Shown here: positions 20,608 to 29,652 of the stretch, in pieces
Layout of the letters: each line of letters starts with the position of its first letter
Position numbering within the stretch: position 1 is the stretch's first letter
Assembly: GCF_000633635.1 (NCBI RefSeq)
Contig: NZ_AYPQ01000001.1
Coordinates: forward strand, 716,820-780,819
From: Enterococcus crotali
Lineage (GTDB): Bacteria > Bacillota > Bacilli > Lactobacillales > Enterococcaceae
DNA length: 64,000 nucleotides
Direction: 5' to 3'
Program-made: the position numbers and the translations under genes
Notes under the pieces: generated by a model
What the model was told of the DNA's origin: nothing
Databases searched by the model: none
The model's input: only the letters and a program-made list of their open reading frames with translations

Positions 20608-20850
20608 TTATTTTCTATTATGTAATCCTTTAGCTTTTTGAATTTCTTTCAGTTTCTCTGGTGTAACGTCATTCCCTTTAGGGTCGACAACTTTCATTCC
20701 TTCGATATGATGACGCATACCACCACGGAAAGCTGCTAAATATTCTTGACGAAGCACTTTTTGTTCTTCTTTTTCACTCTCAGACAATGCGCTTTCCTTT
20801 GCCTTTTTCGCAAGTGCATTGATTCGTTCCAATTTCTCTGATGATAACAT
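20608..20850 (-). CDS. ynzC: YnzC-family protein (UPF0291/DUF896)
   Basis: This is a small cytoplasmic protein of 80 residues, highly charged, with a helical hairpin at residues 1-45. The conserved FRGGMRHHIEGMKVVDPKGNDVTPEKL segment (only part quoted here in effect) defines the UPF0291 family. In Bacillus subtilis ynzC belongs to the SOS-linked lexA-yneA-yneB-ynzC-tkt neighbourhood. Here it lies divergent from lexA and upstream of tkt. AAGGAGG sits eight bases before the ATG. Molecular function is unknown. Confidence 0.85.
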   Translation of the reverse strand: MLSSEKLERINALAKKAKESALSESEKEEQKVLRQEYLAAFRGGMRHHIEGMKVVDPKGNDVTPEKLKEIQKAKGLHNRK

Positions 20851-21144
20851 GATCCTACCTCCTTATTTTAACAGCTGAACAGGCTTATCCGACCTTGACA
20901 AAAAATAGGAAAATATGAGAGTAGTGGTTTTTACCACAATCAAATTTTATCTTTTTTCCTAAAGGTTAAGCCAGTAAAGCTAAATGAGTTTACTTTCCAT
21001 GTCTATCTTATAAGATGAGGCGGGAAAATACAACTATATTCATGATAATAATGAGGAACGACAGTCTTTATTAACAGATTGTACGCTTAAACACAGTTGT
21101 TTTTTATCAAAAAATTAGATTGCCTAAGTATTTTCAAAAAAACA
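20851..21144. promoter_or_regulatory. Divergent ynzC/lexA intergenic region
   Basis: About 300 AT-rich bases between the divergent genes. Only the lexA-proximal SOS box is clear. No second consensus LexA box and no ORF are seen towards ynzC. Confidence 0.4.
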
Positions 21145-21179
21145 CGAACGCTTGTTTGATTCCTATATAAAACTATGGT
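21145..21179 (+). promoter_or_regulatory. lexA promoter with LexA (SOS) operator
   Basis: CGAACGCTTGTTTG at 21145-21158 fits the Gram-positive LexA box CGAACRNRYGTTYG. It overlaps a possible -35 (TTGTTT, 21152-21157), with TATGGT at 21174-21179 as the -10. This predicts autoregulation of lexA. Confidence 0.8.
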
Positions 21180-21214
21180 ACACTAAAAATATAAATCGAA
21201 AGAAGGTGCGGGTT

Positions 21215-21835
21215 GTGGTGAAACGTACAGACACAAGACAAATCGAAGTATTAAAGTATATATATGAGCAAGTTGAGCTTAAGGGCTATCCACCGACCGT
21301 ACGAGAGATTGGAAAAGCGGTAGATCTTTCTTCAACCTCTACTGTTCACGGACATTTAGCTCGTTTAGAAAAAAAGGGCTTGATTTTACGCGACCCTACA
21401 AAACCAAGAGCGATCGAGTTGACAGCGGATGGTTTAGAAAGAATCGGTGTCAAACCATCAGTTATTCCAATGCTTGGTGTTGTTACTGCCGGTGAGCCTA
21501 TTCTAGCTGTCGAAGAAGCCTCTGATTTCTTCCCTCTTCCGCCAGATTTAGTAGCAGAAGAAAATGCTTTATTTATGCTGACTATTAGAGGAGAAAGTAT
21601 GATCAATGCTGGAATATTAGATGGCGATCAAGTTATTGTACGCAAACAAAGTGCTGCTTCTAATGGGGACATCGTTATTGCGATGACTGATGAGGATGAA
21701 GCAACTTGCAAACGATTCTTTAAAGAAACAGACCATATTCGTTTGCAACCAGAAAATGATGCATTAGACCCGATTATTTTGAATAATGTGAGTATTTTAG
21801 GTAAAGTTGTTGGATTATATCGCAATCATATTTAG
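21215..21835 (+). CDS. lexA: LexA repressor, SOS regulator
   Basis: LexA represses DNA-damage genes and cuts itself when RecA filaments form. The chosen start is the GTG at 21215 with AAGG eight bases upstream, giving 206 residues. The winged helix-turn-helix includes [19 protein letters not shown]. The self-cleavage site is Ala92-Gly93 (VTAGEP). The catalytic pair is Ser128 (RGESMI) and Lys166 (ATCKRF). The gene is monocistronic, with an SOS box in its own promoter and a terminator four bases past the stop. Confidence 0.96.
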   Translation: MVKRTDTRQIEVLKYIYEQVELKGYPPTVREIGKAVDLSSTSTVHGHLARLEKKGLILRDPTKPRAIELTADGLERIGVKPSVIPMLGVVTAGEPILAVEEASDFFPLPPDLVAEENALFMLTIRGESMINAGILDGDQVIVRKQSAASNGDIVIAMTDEDEATCKRFFKETDHIRLQPENDALDPIILNNVSILGKVVGLYRNHI

Positions 21836-21838
21836 ATG

Positions 21839-21880
21839 AACTAAAAAAGCAGACTCGATTTTGGTATGCTTTTTTAGTTT
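21839..21880 (+). terminator. Terminator behind lexA
   Basis: Arms AACTAAAAAAGCA and TGCTTTTTTAGTT with a T-rich 3' arm, right after the stop codon. Confidence 0.85.
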
Positions 21881-22006
21881 ATTTTCGTTTGATTGCTACT
21901 AACTTAGTTATTGGCCATCAAGAATTCAATCCTTTGCTTTCTTGAAAAAAATTTGGGCATGACAAATGATTTCATCATTAATTATTAATACGTTTATCTC
22001 TTATAA

Positions 22007-22063
22007 AAACTTATGGAGTCATTGAATCCAGCAATCGACTGAATTTAATGACTCCATAAGTTT
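22007..22063 (-). terminator. Terminator behind dfrA
   Basis: Perfect 17-bp arms AAACTTATGGAGTCATT and complement around a 23-base loop that itself can pair weakly. It ends 3 bases from the dfrA stop codon. Confidence 0.75.
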
Positions 22064-22066
22064 AAT

Positions 22067-22567
22067 TTATTCTGTTGCTACTTTACGTTGGTATGTCTCG
22101 AATTGATAAGAATAGGTATTTTCTTCATCCTGTATCCCTTCACTCAAATTGATCAACGCCCAATCGTCCCAAGAAACAGCGGGAAACTTTGTGTCTCCAT
22201 CAAATGAGTGGTGAATAACAGTTCGATATAAGACATCGCAATAAGGTAAAAAGTCCTTATATATAGCTGAACCACCCGCAATAAAGGTAATTCCAGAAAA
22301 AGATTTTGCGTAATCAAGCACCTCAGCTATACTGTGCACTACATTGACTCCTTCAGCACGATACGCTTCATCTCTAGTCATAACGATTGTTTGCCGGTTA
22401 GGAAGCGGACGACTCCCCATTCCCTCAAAGGTTTTTCTCCCCATAACAATCGTGTTGTCTTCAGTCATTTGTTTAAAAAATTTCAAATCATTTGGCAGAT
22501 GCCAAGGAAGTCGATTGTCTTTGCCGATTGTCCCTTGTTCATCTTGAGCCCATATAGCTGCTAACAT
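22067..22567 (-). CDS. dfrA: Dihydrofolate reductase
   Basis: The enzyme reduces dihydrofolate to tetrahydrofolate with NADPH and is the target of trimethoprim. The 166-residue protein begins MLAAIWAQDEQGTIGKDNRLPWHLPNDL, of which LPWHLPNDL carries the substrate-binding acid. VMGRKTFEGMG and FIAGGSAIYKDFL are the NADPH-binding segments. It is 18 bases downstream of thyA, the enzyme that makes its substrate. Size and layout fit the normal chromosomal enzyme, not an acquired resistance variant, but resistance cannot be judged by eye. Confidence 0.95.
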   Translation of the reverse strand: MLAAIWAQDEQGTIGKDNRLPWHLPNDLKFFKQMTEDNTIVMGRKTFEGMGSRPLPNRQTIVMTRDEAYRAEGVNVVHSIAEVLDYAKSFSGITFIAGGSAIYKDFLPYCDVLYRTVIHHSFDGDTKFPAVSWDDWALINLSEGIQDEENTYSYQFETYQRKVATE

Positions 22568-22585
22568 TGAAGAACTCCTTTCAAA

Positions 22586-23533
22586 TTAAACGGCGATTGG
22601 CGCCTTGATTGCTGGATGTGGCTCATATCCTTCAATAGCAATATCTTCCATTTCAAAATCAAAAACTGACTTCTTATCTTGATTTAATTTTAGCGTAGGA
22701 AACGAGCGAATTTCTCTAGAAAGTTGTTCGTTCATTTGATCAATATGATTCGTATACAAATGAGCATCGCCTAAAGTATGCACGAAGTCTCCCACCTCTA
22801 AACCTGTTTCATGAGCAATTAAATGAGTCAATAAAGCATAACTTGCGATGTTAAACGGTACACCAAGAAAAACATCACCACTGCGTTGGTACAACTGACA
22901 GCTTAATTTTCCATCATTTACATAAAATTGAAACATTGTATGACAAGGTGGTAAAGCCATTGTTGGAATATCTTCTGGATTCCAAGCCGATACAATCAGA
23001 CGTCTTGAGTCAGGTGTTTTCTTGATCATTTCAATAACGTTTTTCAGTTGATCAATAAACTGTCCATTTTTTGTTTCCCAATGACGCCACTGTGCACCAT
23101 AAATATTGCCCAGTTCGCCATACTTAGCAGCGAAAGCCTCATCTGTTAAGATTTTTTCGCAAAAGTCTGTATGCTCTTTTTGATATTTTTCTTTAAATGT
23201 CTCATCTGTCAACACTCGGTGGCCAAAATCAGTCATATCTGGTCCATGATAATCCTCACTTTTGATATAACGCTCAAAAGCCCACTCATCCCAAATATGG
23301 TTATTATGCTCCAAGAGATAACGAATATTAGTATCACCATTTAAAAACCACAAAAGCTCGCTTTTGATTAAGCCAAACGGTACTCTTTTAGTTGTTAGTA
23401 ATGGGAACCCTTTTGATAAATCAAAACGCATTTGATGACCAAAAATGCTTCGCGTCCCTGTTCCAGTACGGTCTTCTTTCAAATGACCTTCCTCTAAAAT
23501 TTTGCGGCCTAATGCTAAGTATGCCTCTTCCAT
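22586..23533 (-). CDS. thyA: Thymidylate synthase
   Basis: ThyA methylates dUMP to dTMP and produces dihydrofolate. The 315-residue protein carries the N-terminal [17 protein letters not shown] segment and an insertion typical of the longer Gram-positive form ([18 protein letters not shown]). The catalytic Cys is in [30 protein letters not shown] is the dUMP-binding stretch. It is followed by dfrA and preceded by an ABC-F gene 12 bases away, so the three are probably one operon. Confidence 0.96.
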   Translation of the reverse strand: MEEAYLALGRKILEEGHLKEDRTGTGTRSIFGHQMRFDLSKGFPLLTTKRVPFGLIKSELLWFLNGDTNIRYLLEHNNHIWDEWAFERYIKSEDYHGPDMTDFGHRVLTDETFKEKYQKEHTDFCEKILTDEAFAAKYGELGNIYGAQWRHWETKNGQFIDQLKNVIEMIKKTPDSRRLIVSAWNPEDIPTMALPPCHTMFQFYVNDGKLSCQLYQRSGDVFLGVPFNIASYALLTHLIAHETGLEVGDFVHTLGDAHLYTNHIDQMNEQLSREIRSFPTLKLNQDKKSVFDFEMEDIAIEGYEPHPAIKAPIAV

Positions 23534-23545
23534 CGTTTCTGCCTC

Positions 23546-25432
23546 CTAATTATCTGCAAATTCACTTAAATATTCCCAGCGTTCCATCTTTTCTTCAAGT
23601 ACTTCTTCTAGTGAGGACAATTCTGCTTGCAATTCCTGCAGCTTCGTAAAATCATCCCCTTGATGGTTCATTTCTTCTGTCAATTGTGCGGTTCTCTCTT
23701 CTAGTGAAGCAATATCCGTCTCGATTGTTGCCCATTCTTTTTGTTCCATGTAGGTCAATTTCTTTTTTTCTTTTTTTTCAGCTTCTTTAGTTGGTTTTGT
23801 CTCGATTTTTATTGCCTTTTTTGACTCTTCTTTATTTGTTGCCAAATATTCACTCATTGAACCAAAGTAAGCTGTGATTTGACCTTCTCCTTGGAAAACT
23901 AATAATTTATCCATCGTTTTATCCAGAAAATAACGATCATGTGAGACTGCTATTACTGCACCTTTAAATGTTTGGATGTAATCTTCTAAAATTGTTAACG
24001 TATCGATATCCAGATCATTTGTCGGTTCGTCCAATAATAACACATTTGGCTGACCAATTAATAGTTTTAACAAATACAATCGTCGTTTTTCTCCACCGGA
24101 AAGTTTGCCGATAATTGTACCATGCATAAATCGTGGGAATAAAAAGCGCTCTAATAATTCAGCAACACCAATATTGGTGCCGTCGCTCCGTTGTACTTGT
24201 TCTGCCGCTTCTTGTAAATACGATATCATACGCTGGTTTGGATCCATCGCTTCATTTTGCTGTGTATAATACGCTAAATGTACTGTTTCACCAATTGAGT
24301 AAATACCGCTGTCTAAAGGTAAACGTCCGGCAAGAATATTTAATAGGGTCGATTTTCCGGCACCATTTTTTCCAGTGATCCCTACTCGATCCCTAGCTTG
24401 AATAAGTAAATCAAATTCCTTTAGTAGTGTTTTATGTTCAATCTGGTAACTTCCATCTTTGATTTCTAACACTTTTTTACCCAATCTTTGTGTAGCCATA
24501 TCTATTTCTAATTGGCCTTTTTGATTGACTTGATGAAGGTTCTCTTTTAGATCATGGAAGCGATCTTGTCGCGCTTGTTGTTTAGTTCCCCGCGCTTTTA
24601 CGCCAGCACGCATCCACTCTAATTCTTGCTTGTATAATTGTTTTCTTTTTTCTTCTTGTTCAATTCCAACACGTTCACGCTCAGCCTTAGCGATGATATA
24701 GGCTTCATAATTTCCTTTATACTCATATAAGTTTCCAAAAGATAGCTCAAAAATGCGATTCGTTACCCGATCTAAAAAATAACGATCATGTGTCACCATC
24801 AAAATAGCACCGCGATACCCATTTAAAAAACTTTCCAACCAATTGATTGCTTCATAATCTAAATGGTTGGTGGGTTCATCCAGTAAAAGTAGATCTGGTG
24901 ATTCGATCAAGACTTGCGCTAAGCTGACACGTTTCTTTTGTCCGCCAGACAATTCTCCCATTTTTTTATGGAGCGTTTCGATACCAAGCTTTTGTAAAAT
25001 GATTTTAGCATCTGTATCAGCAGTCCATGCATCTTCTTTGTTCATCCGTTCTTCAGCCTGTGTATATTGTTTTTGAACAGCTTCATTGAGGCCATCATTT
25101 GCCAAAGCAAGTAAAGCTAATTCATAATTTTTTACAGCTTGAATGATTGGAGTCTCCCCTTGGAAAACAGCTTCAACAACTGTTAAAGTAGGATCAAAGA
25201 CTTGATCTTGTGATAAGTAACCAATTTGATAATCATTTGGCTGTTGAATCGCACTAATGTCGCCATCACCACTATCTTTACCAGCCAAAATATTTAACAA
25301 ACTAGTTTTTCCAGTTCCATTTGTACCGATCAAACCAATTCGATCTTTATTGTGAATATGGAAAGAAATGTGGTCAAATAATGTCTTCTCTCCATATGTT
25401 TTGGTTAGTTCATTTACTTTTAACTCATTCAT
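23546..25432 (-). CDS. ABC-F family ATPase, Uup-like
   Basis: ABC-F proteins are soluble twin-ATPase factors that act on the ribosome, not transporters. The 628-residue protein has two Walker A motifs (GTNGTGKTS and GKNGAGKST) and two signature motifs (LSGGQKKR and LSGGEKRR). It has two Walker B motifs (LLLLDEPTNHLD and LLLDEPTNDLD) and no membrane segment. The linker is rich in basic residues (about 255-320), and the C-terminal tail from about 550 forms a coiled coil like that of Uup. Housekeeping translation rescue or assembly is the likely role. An antibiotic-protection role is possible but not indicated. Confidence 0.85.
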   Translation of the reverse strand: MNELKVNELTKTYGEKTLFDHISFHIHNKDRIGLIGTNGTGKTSLLNILAGKDSGDGDISAIQQPNDYQIGYLSQDQVFDPTLTVVEAVFQGETPIIQAVKNYELALLALANDGLNEAVQKQYTQAEERMNKEDAWTADTDAKIILQKLGIETLHKKMGELSGGQKKRVSLAQVLIESPDLLLLDEPTNHLDYEAINWLESFLNGYRGAILMVTHDRYFLDRVTNRIFELSFGNLYEYKGNYEAYIIAKAERERVGIEQEEKRKQLYKQELEWMRAGVKARGTKQQARQDRFHDLKENLHQVNQKGQLEIDMATQRLGKKVLEIKDGSYQIEHKTLLKEFDLLIQARDRVGITGKNGAGKSTLLNILAGRLPLDSGIYSIGETVHLAYYTQQNEAMDPNQRMISYLQEAAEQVQRSDGTNIGVAELLERFLFPRFMHGTIIGKLSGGEKRRLYLLKLLIGQPNVLLLDEPTNDLDIDTLTILEDYIQTFKGAVIAVSHDRYFLDKTMDKLLVFQGEGQITAYFGSMSEYLATNKEESKKAIKIETKPTKEAEKKEKKKLTYMEQKEWATIETDIASLEERTAQLTEEMNHQGDDFTKLQELQAELSSLEEVLEEKMERWEYLSEFADN

Positions 25433-25475
25433 ATGCTCACGCCCTTTTCATCCTGCCTATTGTATCAAAAAATAG

Positions 25476-25514
25476 TAAAAAAAGAAGCTAGTTTTCTTCC
25501 TCTGCTTCTTTTTT
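25476..25514 (-). terminator. Terminator overlapping the 3' end of the antiporter gene
   Basis: Arms AAAAAAAGAAGC and GCTTCTTTTTTT. The 5' arm on the minus strand includes the last codons of the antiporter gene. Confidence 0.7.
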
Positions 25515-27551
25515 TAATTCTCTTGTCAATTTTCTGAGTGGAACAGTGCTAGAAACATCATTAATCGAATAGGATTCTAACAAATTAACATTTTTGCGGT
25601 ATTCATTTGCTTCAAATGGAGAGATTTTTCCACTTGTTTCATACGCATCGATTACTTTTCGTTCTTCCTGATAGCCTATTACAAGTTCTTTCACATAGTT
25701 GGATTGAGAACGAACGATAAATGAGTCAATAAATGTTCCATCTTCTAATCTTTGAGCCAATTGCAAACGTCCTTCGATAAAGAAACGAATAATTTCATCG
25801 TCGTAAACACCTTTTAAATTATCCAAACTTTTTAAAATAACTTCAGTGTTTTGTAAGAAAACCTGACGGACGTTTTCTAATTCTTCCTTTTTGAACTCTC
25901 TTCTATTTTCCTCATCTTTTCCGGCGAACAGCAATTTAGGATGGACAAAGAAGGCAATAATTTGGCGCACAAAAAGTAACCAGAAACCAATGATGGATAA
26001 TAATTGTCGTGCGATAGAACGTTCCATTCTAGAAATTAGGCGTTCATATAAGCGATAGCCCTCAATCCCAATTTCTTTTTGACGAAAGCTTTCTTCCAAT
26101 CCATCACGTTCAATCGAAACGATCAACGCTCTTAATTCTTGTACTTCTTGCCTTTGATCAGATGGTAATTGCTCCGTATACAGTTCCTTGATGCGATCCT
26201 GATAATTTTCTATAACAACGTTCATTTCAACATGAGGATCATCTTGATTTATCTGTTTAAGTCTTTCTATAACGTCTTGTAGTAAAATAATCCCTTGAAT
26301 ATTTGTGCTTTCCACTTCATCAGATTCAGTTAAAAACGGCAGAACTAAAATCCCACCCACTAAAGTCACTAAAATTACACACGCGGTAATAAATAAAAGC
26401 AAGGATCGCTCTGGAAAATCTTGACCATTTACGGTTAATGGCAAAATAAAAATCGTTGCCAAACTAACAGTTCCTTTGACTCCGCCAAATGTTAAAATCA
26501 GCATCTCGTTCATCGACTGCCAAATATTTTTAAAACCATTCTTCACACTATAAATCAGTACGATAGAAAGAAAGCGTGCTGCAAACAGCGTAATGCTTAA
26601 AATTAAAATGACCACCATCAAAAAACTATTGGAATATGTTTCGCTATTCCAAATTGGTGAAAAAACTTGTGATAACTCAATGCCTAAAAATAGAAAGACC
26701 AAGGCATTCAACGTAAACGTAATGGTGCCCCACGTACTTTCAGAGACACTTGAAAGTTCGGCTTCAAACAATGAAACCTTTTTAAAACTAGCAGCTTGCA
26801 TAACTCCTGCGACAACTGCTGCAATAATTCCAGAAACATGAAAAAGTTCAGCAACCATATAAGCTAAAAACGGTAGCAGCAGTTCTAATAGCAAATACCC
26901 TGTCACATCTCTTGCTGAAGCTTTTTCTAAGATCATCACAACCTGGCGTTTGATCATCACTAAGACAGCACCCACAATAGCACCGCCGATACTCGATACA
27001 ACCAAAGTAATTCCAGCATCTGTTGCTGAAAAACTTCCTGTTAACAAAGCAGCCAAAGCGAATTGAAAAGCCGTAACGCCTGACGCATCATTAATTAGCC
27101 CTTCACCTTCTAAGATATGCATAGCTTTTGGTGGTATCTGAATCTTTCCAGATAAAGAACCTACAGCCACTGCATCTGTAGGTCCAAGTGCTGCCCCCAA
27201 AGCGAAACAGGCTGCGATCGGTAAAGCAGGAATAATCATATGTAAAGCCCAACCTACACTGACTAATGTAATTAAAACGCCGATAAACGCTAAAAATAAA
27301 ATTACACTAAAATTTTTCATAGTGGCAGCAATATCATTTCGTTCCCCTTCTCTAAAGAGCAAAGGTGCAATAATCATCACCAAAAATATTTCTGGTTCAA
27401 ATGTGATTTCACGACCCATATCTGTCAGTCCGATTAAAATACCTACAATAATTTGCATGATCGGTAAAGGAATTATTGGAAAGATTCGATTGAAGACATT
27501 GGAAAATGTTATAGCCAATACAAATACAATAATTAAATAAACAAACTCCAT
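25488..27551 (-). CDS. CPA1-family Na+/H+ antiporter (NhaP type)
   Basis: The 687-residue membrane protein exchanges monovalent cations for protons. About 12 hydrophobic segments occupy residues 1-410. They include LGAALGPTDAVAVGSL, with the acid of the transport site, and GEGLINDASGVTAF, with the ND motif typical of CPA1. A soluble tail of about 270 residues follows, rich in charged helices. It contains a short hydrophobic patch near residue 530. The tail resembles that of bacterial NhaP/NhaK homologues and may be regulatory. A small gene ends 19 bases upstream and is probably co-transcribed. Confidence 0.88.
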   Translation of the reverse strand: MEFVYLIIVFVLAITFSNVFNRIFPIIPLPIMQIIVGILIGLTDMGREITFEPEIFLVMIIAPLLFREGERNDIAATMKNFSVILFLAFIGVLITLVSVGWALHMIIPALPIAACFALGAALGPTDAVAVGSLSGKIQIPPKAMHILEGEGLINDASGVTAFQFALAALLTGSFSATDAGITLVVSSIGGAIVGAVLVMIKRQVVMILEKASARDVTGYLLLELLLPFLAYMVAELFHVSGIIAAVVAGVMQAASFKKVSLFEAELSSVSESTWGTITFTLNALVFLFLGIELSQVFSPIWNSETYSNSFLMVVILILSITLFAARFLSIVLIYSVKNGFKNIWQSMNEMLILTFGGVKGTVSLATIFILPLTVNGQDFPERSLLLFITACVILVTLVGGILVLPFLTESDEVESTNIQGIILLQDVIERLKQINQDDPHVEMNVVIENYQDRIKELYTEQLPSDQRQEVQELRALIVSIERDGLEESFRQKEIGIEGYRLYERLISRMERSIARQLLSIIGFWLLFVRQIIAFFVHPKLLFAGKDEENRREFKKEELENVRQVFLQNTEVILKSLDNLKGVYDDEIIRFFIEGRLQLAQRLEDGTFIDSFIVRSQSNYVKELVIGYQEERKVIDAYETSGKISPFEANEYRKNVNLLESYSINDVSSTVPLRKLTRELKKEAEEEN

Positions 27552-27570
27552 CTCGTATCCCCCTTATTCA

Positions 27571-27849
27571 TTAATGATTGAGTTGTTTCCCTAAATACCG
27601 TAATAATTTTTCTTTTTTACAGGTAATTTTTTTCTCTATTAAACCAAGTTCTTTTTCTTTATCGCACAATTCTAACTGCGCCCGACGAGCTTCCAAACGC
27701 AGTAGTTCTGATTTGATTAATTCGATTTTTTTATAATTCAAAAAGTTTCTCTTTTTGATATGATGTTCCCATTCTGCTTTTTTCTCTGGGGGTAATTCTT
27801 TGTATTTTTCACGTAATTCAGCTATTCGTTGTTCTATTTCTTTATTCAC
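27571..27849 (-). CDS. Small coiled-coil protein, unknown function
   Basis: The chosen start is the GTG at 27849, seven bases after a GGAAG site. An upstream frame extension exists but has no ribosome site. The 92 residues are very rich in Lys, Glu and Leu and should form a long antiparallel coiled coil (EIEQRIAELREKYKEL and EKELGLIEKKI). Two Cys (near residues 64 and 80) flank the second helix. There is no signal or membrane segment. It precedes the antiporter gene by 19 bases, which suggests co-expression. No family is recognised. Confidence 0.6.
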   Translation of the reverse strand: MNKEIEQRIAELREKYKELPPEKKAEWEHHIKKRNFLNYKKIELIKSELLRLEARRAQLELCDKEKELGLIEKKITCKKEKLLRYLGKQLNH

Positions 27850-28011
27850 AACAATACTTCCTTTCAGAATTTCTCTGCACATTATAGCAAACAGTTTAAG
27901 AAATACCTACTAAAATTGACTATTCTTTTAAAAAAACTGTATAACACTTAAAATTGGATACTAGAAAAAAATAGTCACCATTTTCTTCTGTAAGAATTAT
28001 TTATCTATCAC

Positions 28012-28494
28012 TCATTGATCCTCTTCAACTAGGATACTGATTTCAGTTTCTTCATTCAATCGTCCAGAAAGAAAAGCCAACAAATCCTCTAGCGGGATAG
28101 AGAATTTCATCATAGGACCACGTCGACCATTTTTGAAATAATTTAAGCGAATTTCTTTTTTCTTTAATAACAAAGCTATTTTTTCAACATCCTTATACAT
28201 CACACCATTTTTGTCAAATGGGCCTAGAATGAGCCGATCATCTGAAAGACCTTTTGAGTCTAATAAGAAACTCAAAATAAGCAAAATCGATAACCCACTA
28301 CGCACCATTTGGTCGATGGTTTGATCAGAAGTAAAGATGGTTATTAAAATCAGCAGACTCATCACGCCGACTAATCCGTAAATCGCCCTTCTTTTAATAC
28401 TCTTGATCAGAATGCTTTTTCTGACTAAAATCAAATAAGTATACAAAATCACAACAAAAGCTGCGAGTAGCACTGTAAAAAAATCTATTATCAC
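28012..28494 (-). CDS. Three-TM membrane protein with cytoplasmic tail, unknown function
   Basis: The start is a GTG at 28494, seven bases after AAAGGAG. The 160-residue product has a membrane segment at 5-25, a basic loop (KSIKRR) and two further segments at about 38-56 and 66-80. A soluble C-terminal domain of about 75 residues follows. That domain has FDKNGVMYKDVEKIALLLKKKEIRLNYFKNGRRGP, quoted in part as a charged alternating pattern suggestive of a small beta-sheet domain. I do not recognise the family with confidence. It lies in a run of small unknown genes. Confidence 0.6.
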   Translation of the reverse strand: MIIDFFTVLLAAFVVILYTYLILVRKSILIKSIKRRAIYGLVGVMSLLILITIFTSDQTIDQMVRSGLSILLILSFLLDSKGLSDDRLILGPFDKNGVMYKDVEKIALLLKKKEIRLNYFKNGRRGPMMKFSIPLEDLLAFLSGRLNEETEISILVEEDQ

Positions 28495-28570
28495 AATAGG
28501 CTCCTTTTATAACTGGAATTTTCTGTTTTGGGACTTATTTACATGAACGTTAACAGACCTCACAAATATG

Positions 28571-28762
28571 CTAGTCCTTTTTATTTAGCTCTGTTAATTG
28601 TTGATTGATCTTTTTTATTTTGTCTTTACAAGCTAAAATATCACGAATCATCTGATCACGCTTAACGCCAAGTGGTAGACGATTCACTACTTGATAATAT
28701 GCTGCGAGTAGTTGAACTTGTTTCATTTTTTCTTTTTGTAAACGTTCTTCTGCTAGACTCAC
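28571..28762 (-). CDS. Small helical protein, unknown function
   Basis: The start is a GTG at 28762 preceded by AAGGAGGG about 9 bases upstream. The 63-residue product is charged and predicted to be all-helical (LAEERLQKEKMKQVQLL and KKINQQLTELNKKD). A Pro-containing turn (NRLPLGV) divides it into a helical hairpin. There is no signal or membrane segment. It lies 76 bases upstream of the membrane protein gene ending at 28012 and is probably co-transcribed with it. Confidence 0.55.
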   Translation of the reverse strand: MSLAEERLQKEKMKQVQLLAAYYQVVNRLPLGVKRDQMIRDILACKDKIKKINQQLTELNKKD

Positions 28763-28913
28763 CCACTCGCCCTCCTTTTTTCTTTAAGTATACCTTACTT
28801 TTAAAGGAAAATGACTATCGAATTGTTATTTTTTATCCAAATTAGATAAAAAAGTATGATTTATTTGTTATTGTAACACACTATCTCTTTTAAGTTGAAG
28901 TATACGAGAATCT

Positions 28914-29534
28914 TTAATTTTTCAACAGTTCTGTATCGTAAATCGTATAATCGCATCTGTAAATAAATAAGTATTTTCCGTCGATCAACAGTCCCGTACT
29001 TTTCGGTACATCAGTTTGATACATTGAGACTTTTTCACCAGCATAGGTAGCTAAAGGCGTCCCATTTTGACTACGGATCAAGATAACTTTTTTCTTTCCA
29101 GTAAATGAGTTTTTTAAGTCGTTGACCATACTATTGACAAACGGAAGGCCACGATCAAAATTTTCAATGTCCGTAGACTTAGCATAATCTTCAAAGATGT
29201 TATCCAACCCAGTTTCACTAATGATCATTGAAGAACCCACATGATGCATCTCATGTTTTCCAATAGTTAGTTGAATAACATCTCCTTGTTTTTCGTTTTC
29301 ACCTTCATGAATATCAAAGGTTTCATCTCGTTCGATTTTTACAGATTTCCCAACGATTTTATCGACAAGCTGACTTTGCTCATCGTATGTTTGAATCGAC
29401 ATTTCCAGGCCTTTGAAATTCTCTTCAAATCCTTTAAAAAACATTTTAATATTTTGACAACCACTTAATACAACCAGAACACTACACATTATAAAAACGA
29501 TGATTGCAGTTCTTTTGACATTATTTTTTTTCAT
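28914..29534 (-). CDS. Putative lipoprotein, unknown function
   Basis: The chosen start is the ATG at 29534, after AAGGGGGAG. The 206-residue product has KKNNVKR, a hydrophobic core and the lipobox LSGC, with the lipid-carrying Cys near residue 26. The mature part begins QNIKMFFKGFEENFKGLEM and contains a conserved-looking strand set (SIQTYDEQSQLVDKIVGKS, in part). This resembles small lipoproteins annotated DUF5052 in other Firmicutes, but that assignment is tentative. It should be tethered to the outer face of the membrane. It is monocistronic or the first gene of the small-gene cluster. Confidence 0.7.
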   Translation of the reverse strand: MKKNNVKRTAIIVFIMCSVLVVLSGCQNIKMFFKGFEENFKGLEMSIQTYDEQSQLVDKIVGKSVKIERDETFDIHEGENEKQGDVIQLTIGKHEMHHVGSSMIISETGLDNIFEDYAKSTDIENFDRGLPFVNSMVNDLKNSFTGKKKVILIRSQNGTPLATYAGEKVSMYQTDVPKSTGLLIDGKYLFIYRCDYTIYDTELLKN

Positions 29535-29603
29535 TGTTCTCTCCCCCTTTTTATAGCATATCAGATACTGATGTTCAAAGATATCCATCTAAAGGATGAA
29601 ATA

Positions 29604-29645
29604 AAAGATGAAACAAAAACTGAAAAACAGCTTTGCTTCATCTTT
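29604..29645 (-). terminator. Terminator behind the DegV gene
   Basis: Arms AAAGATGAA and TTCATCTTT with additional inner pairs, eight bases from the DegV stop. A-rich DNA follows on the plus strand, giving T residues on the minus strand. Confidence 0.65.
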
Positions 29646-29652
29646 ATGTTTA

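Noticed and set aside
23546-25432. ABC-F gene as an antibiotic resistance determinant
   Set aside because: The long C-terminal coiled coil and thyA-dfrA linkage fit a housekeeping Uup-type protein. Nothing in the sequence points to acquired ribosomal protection.
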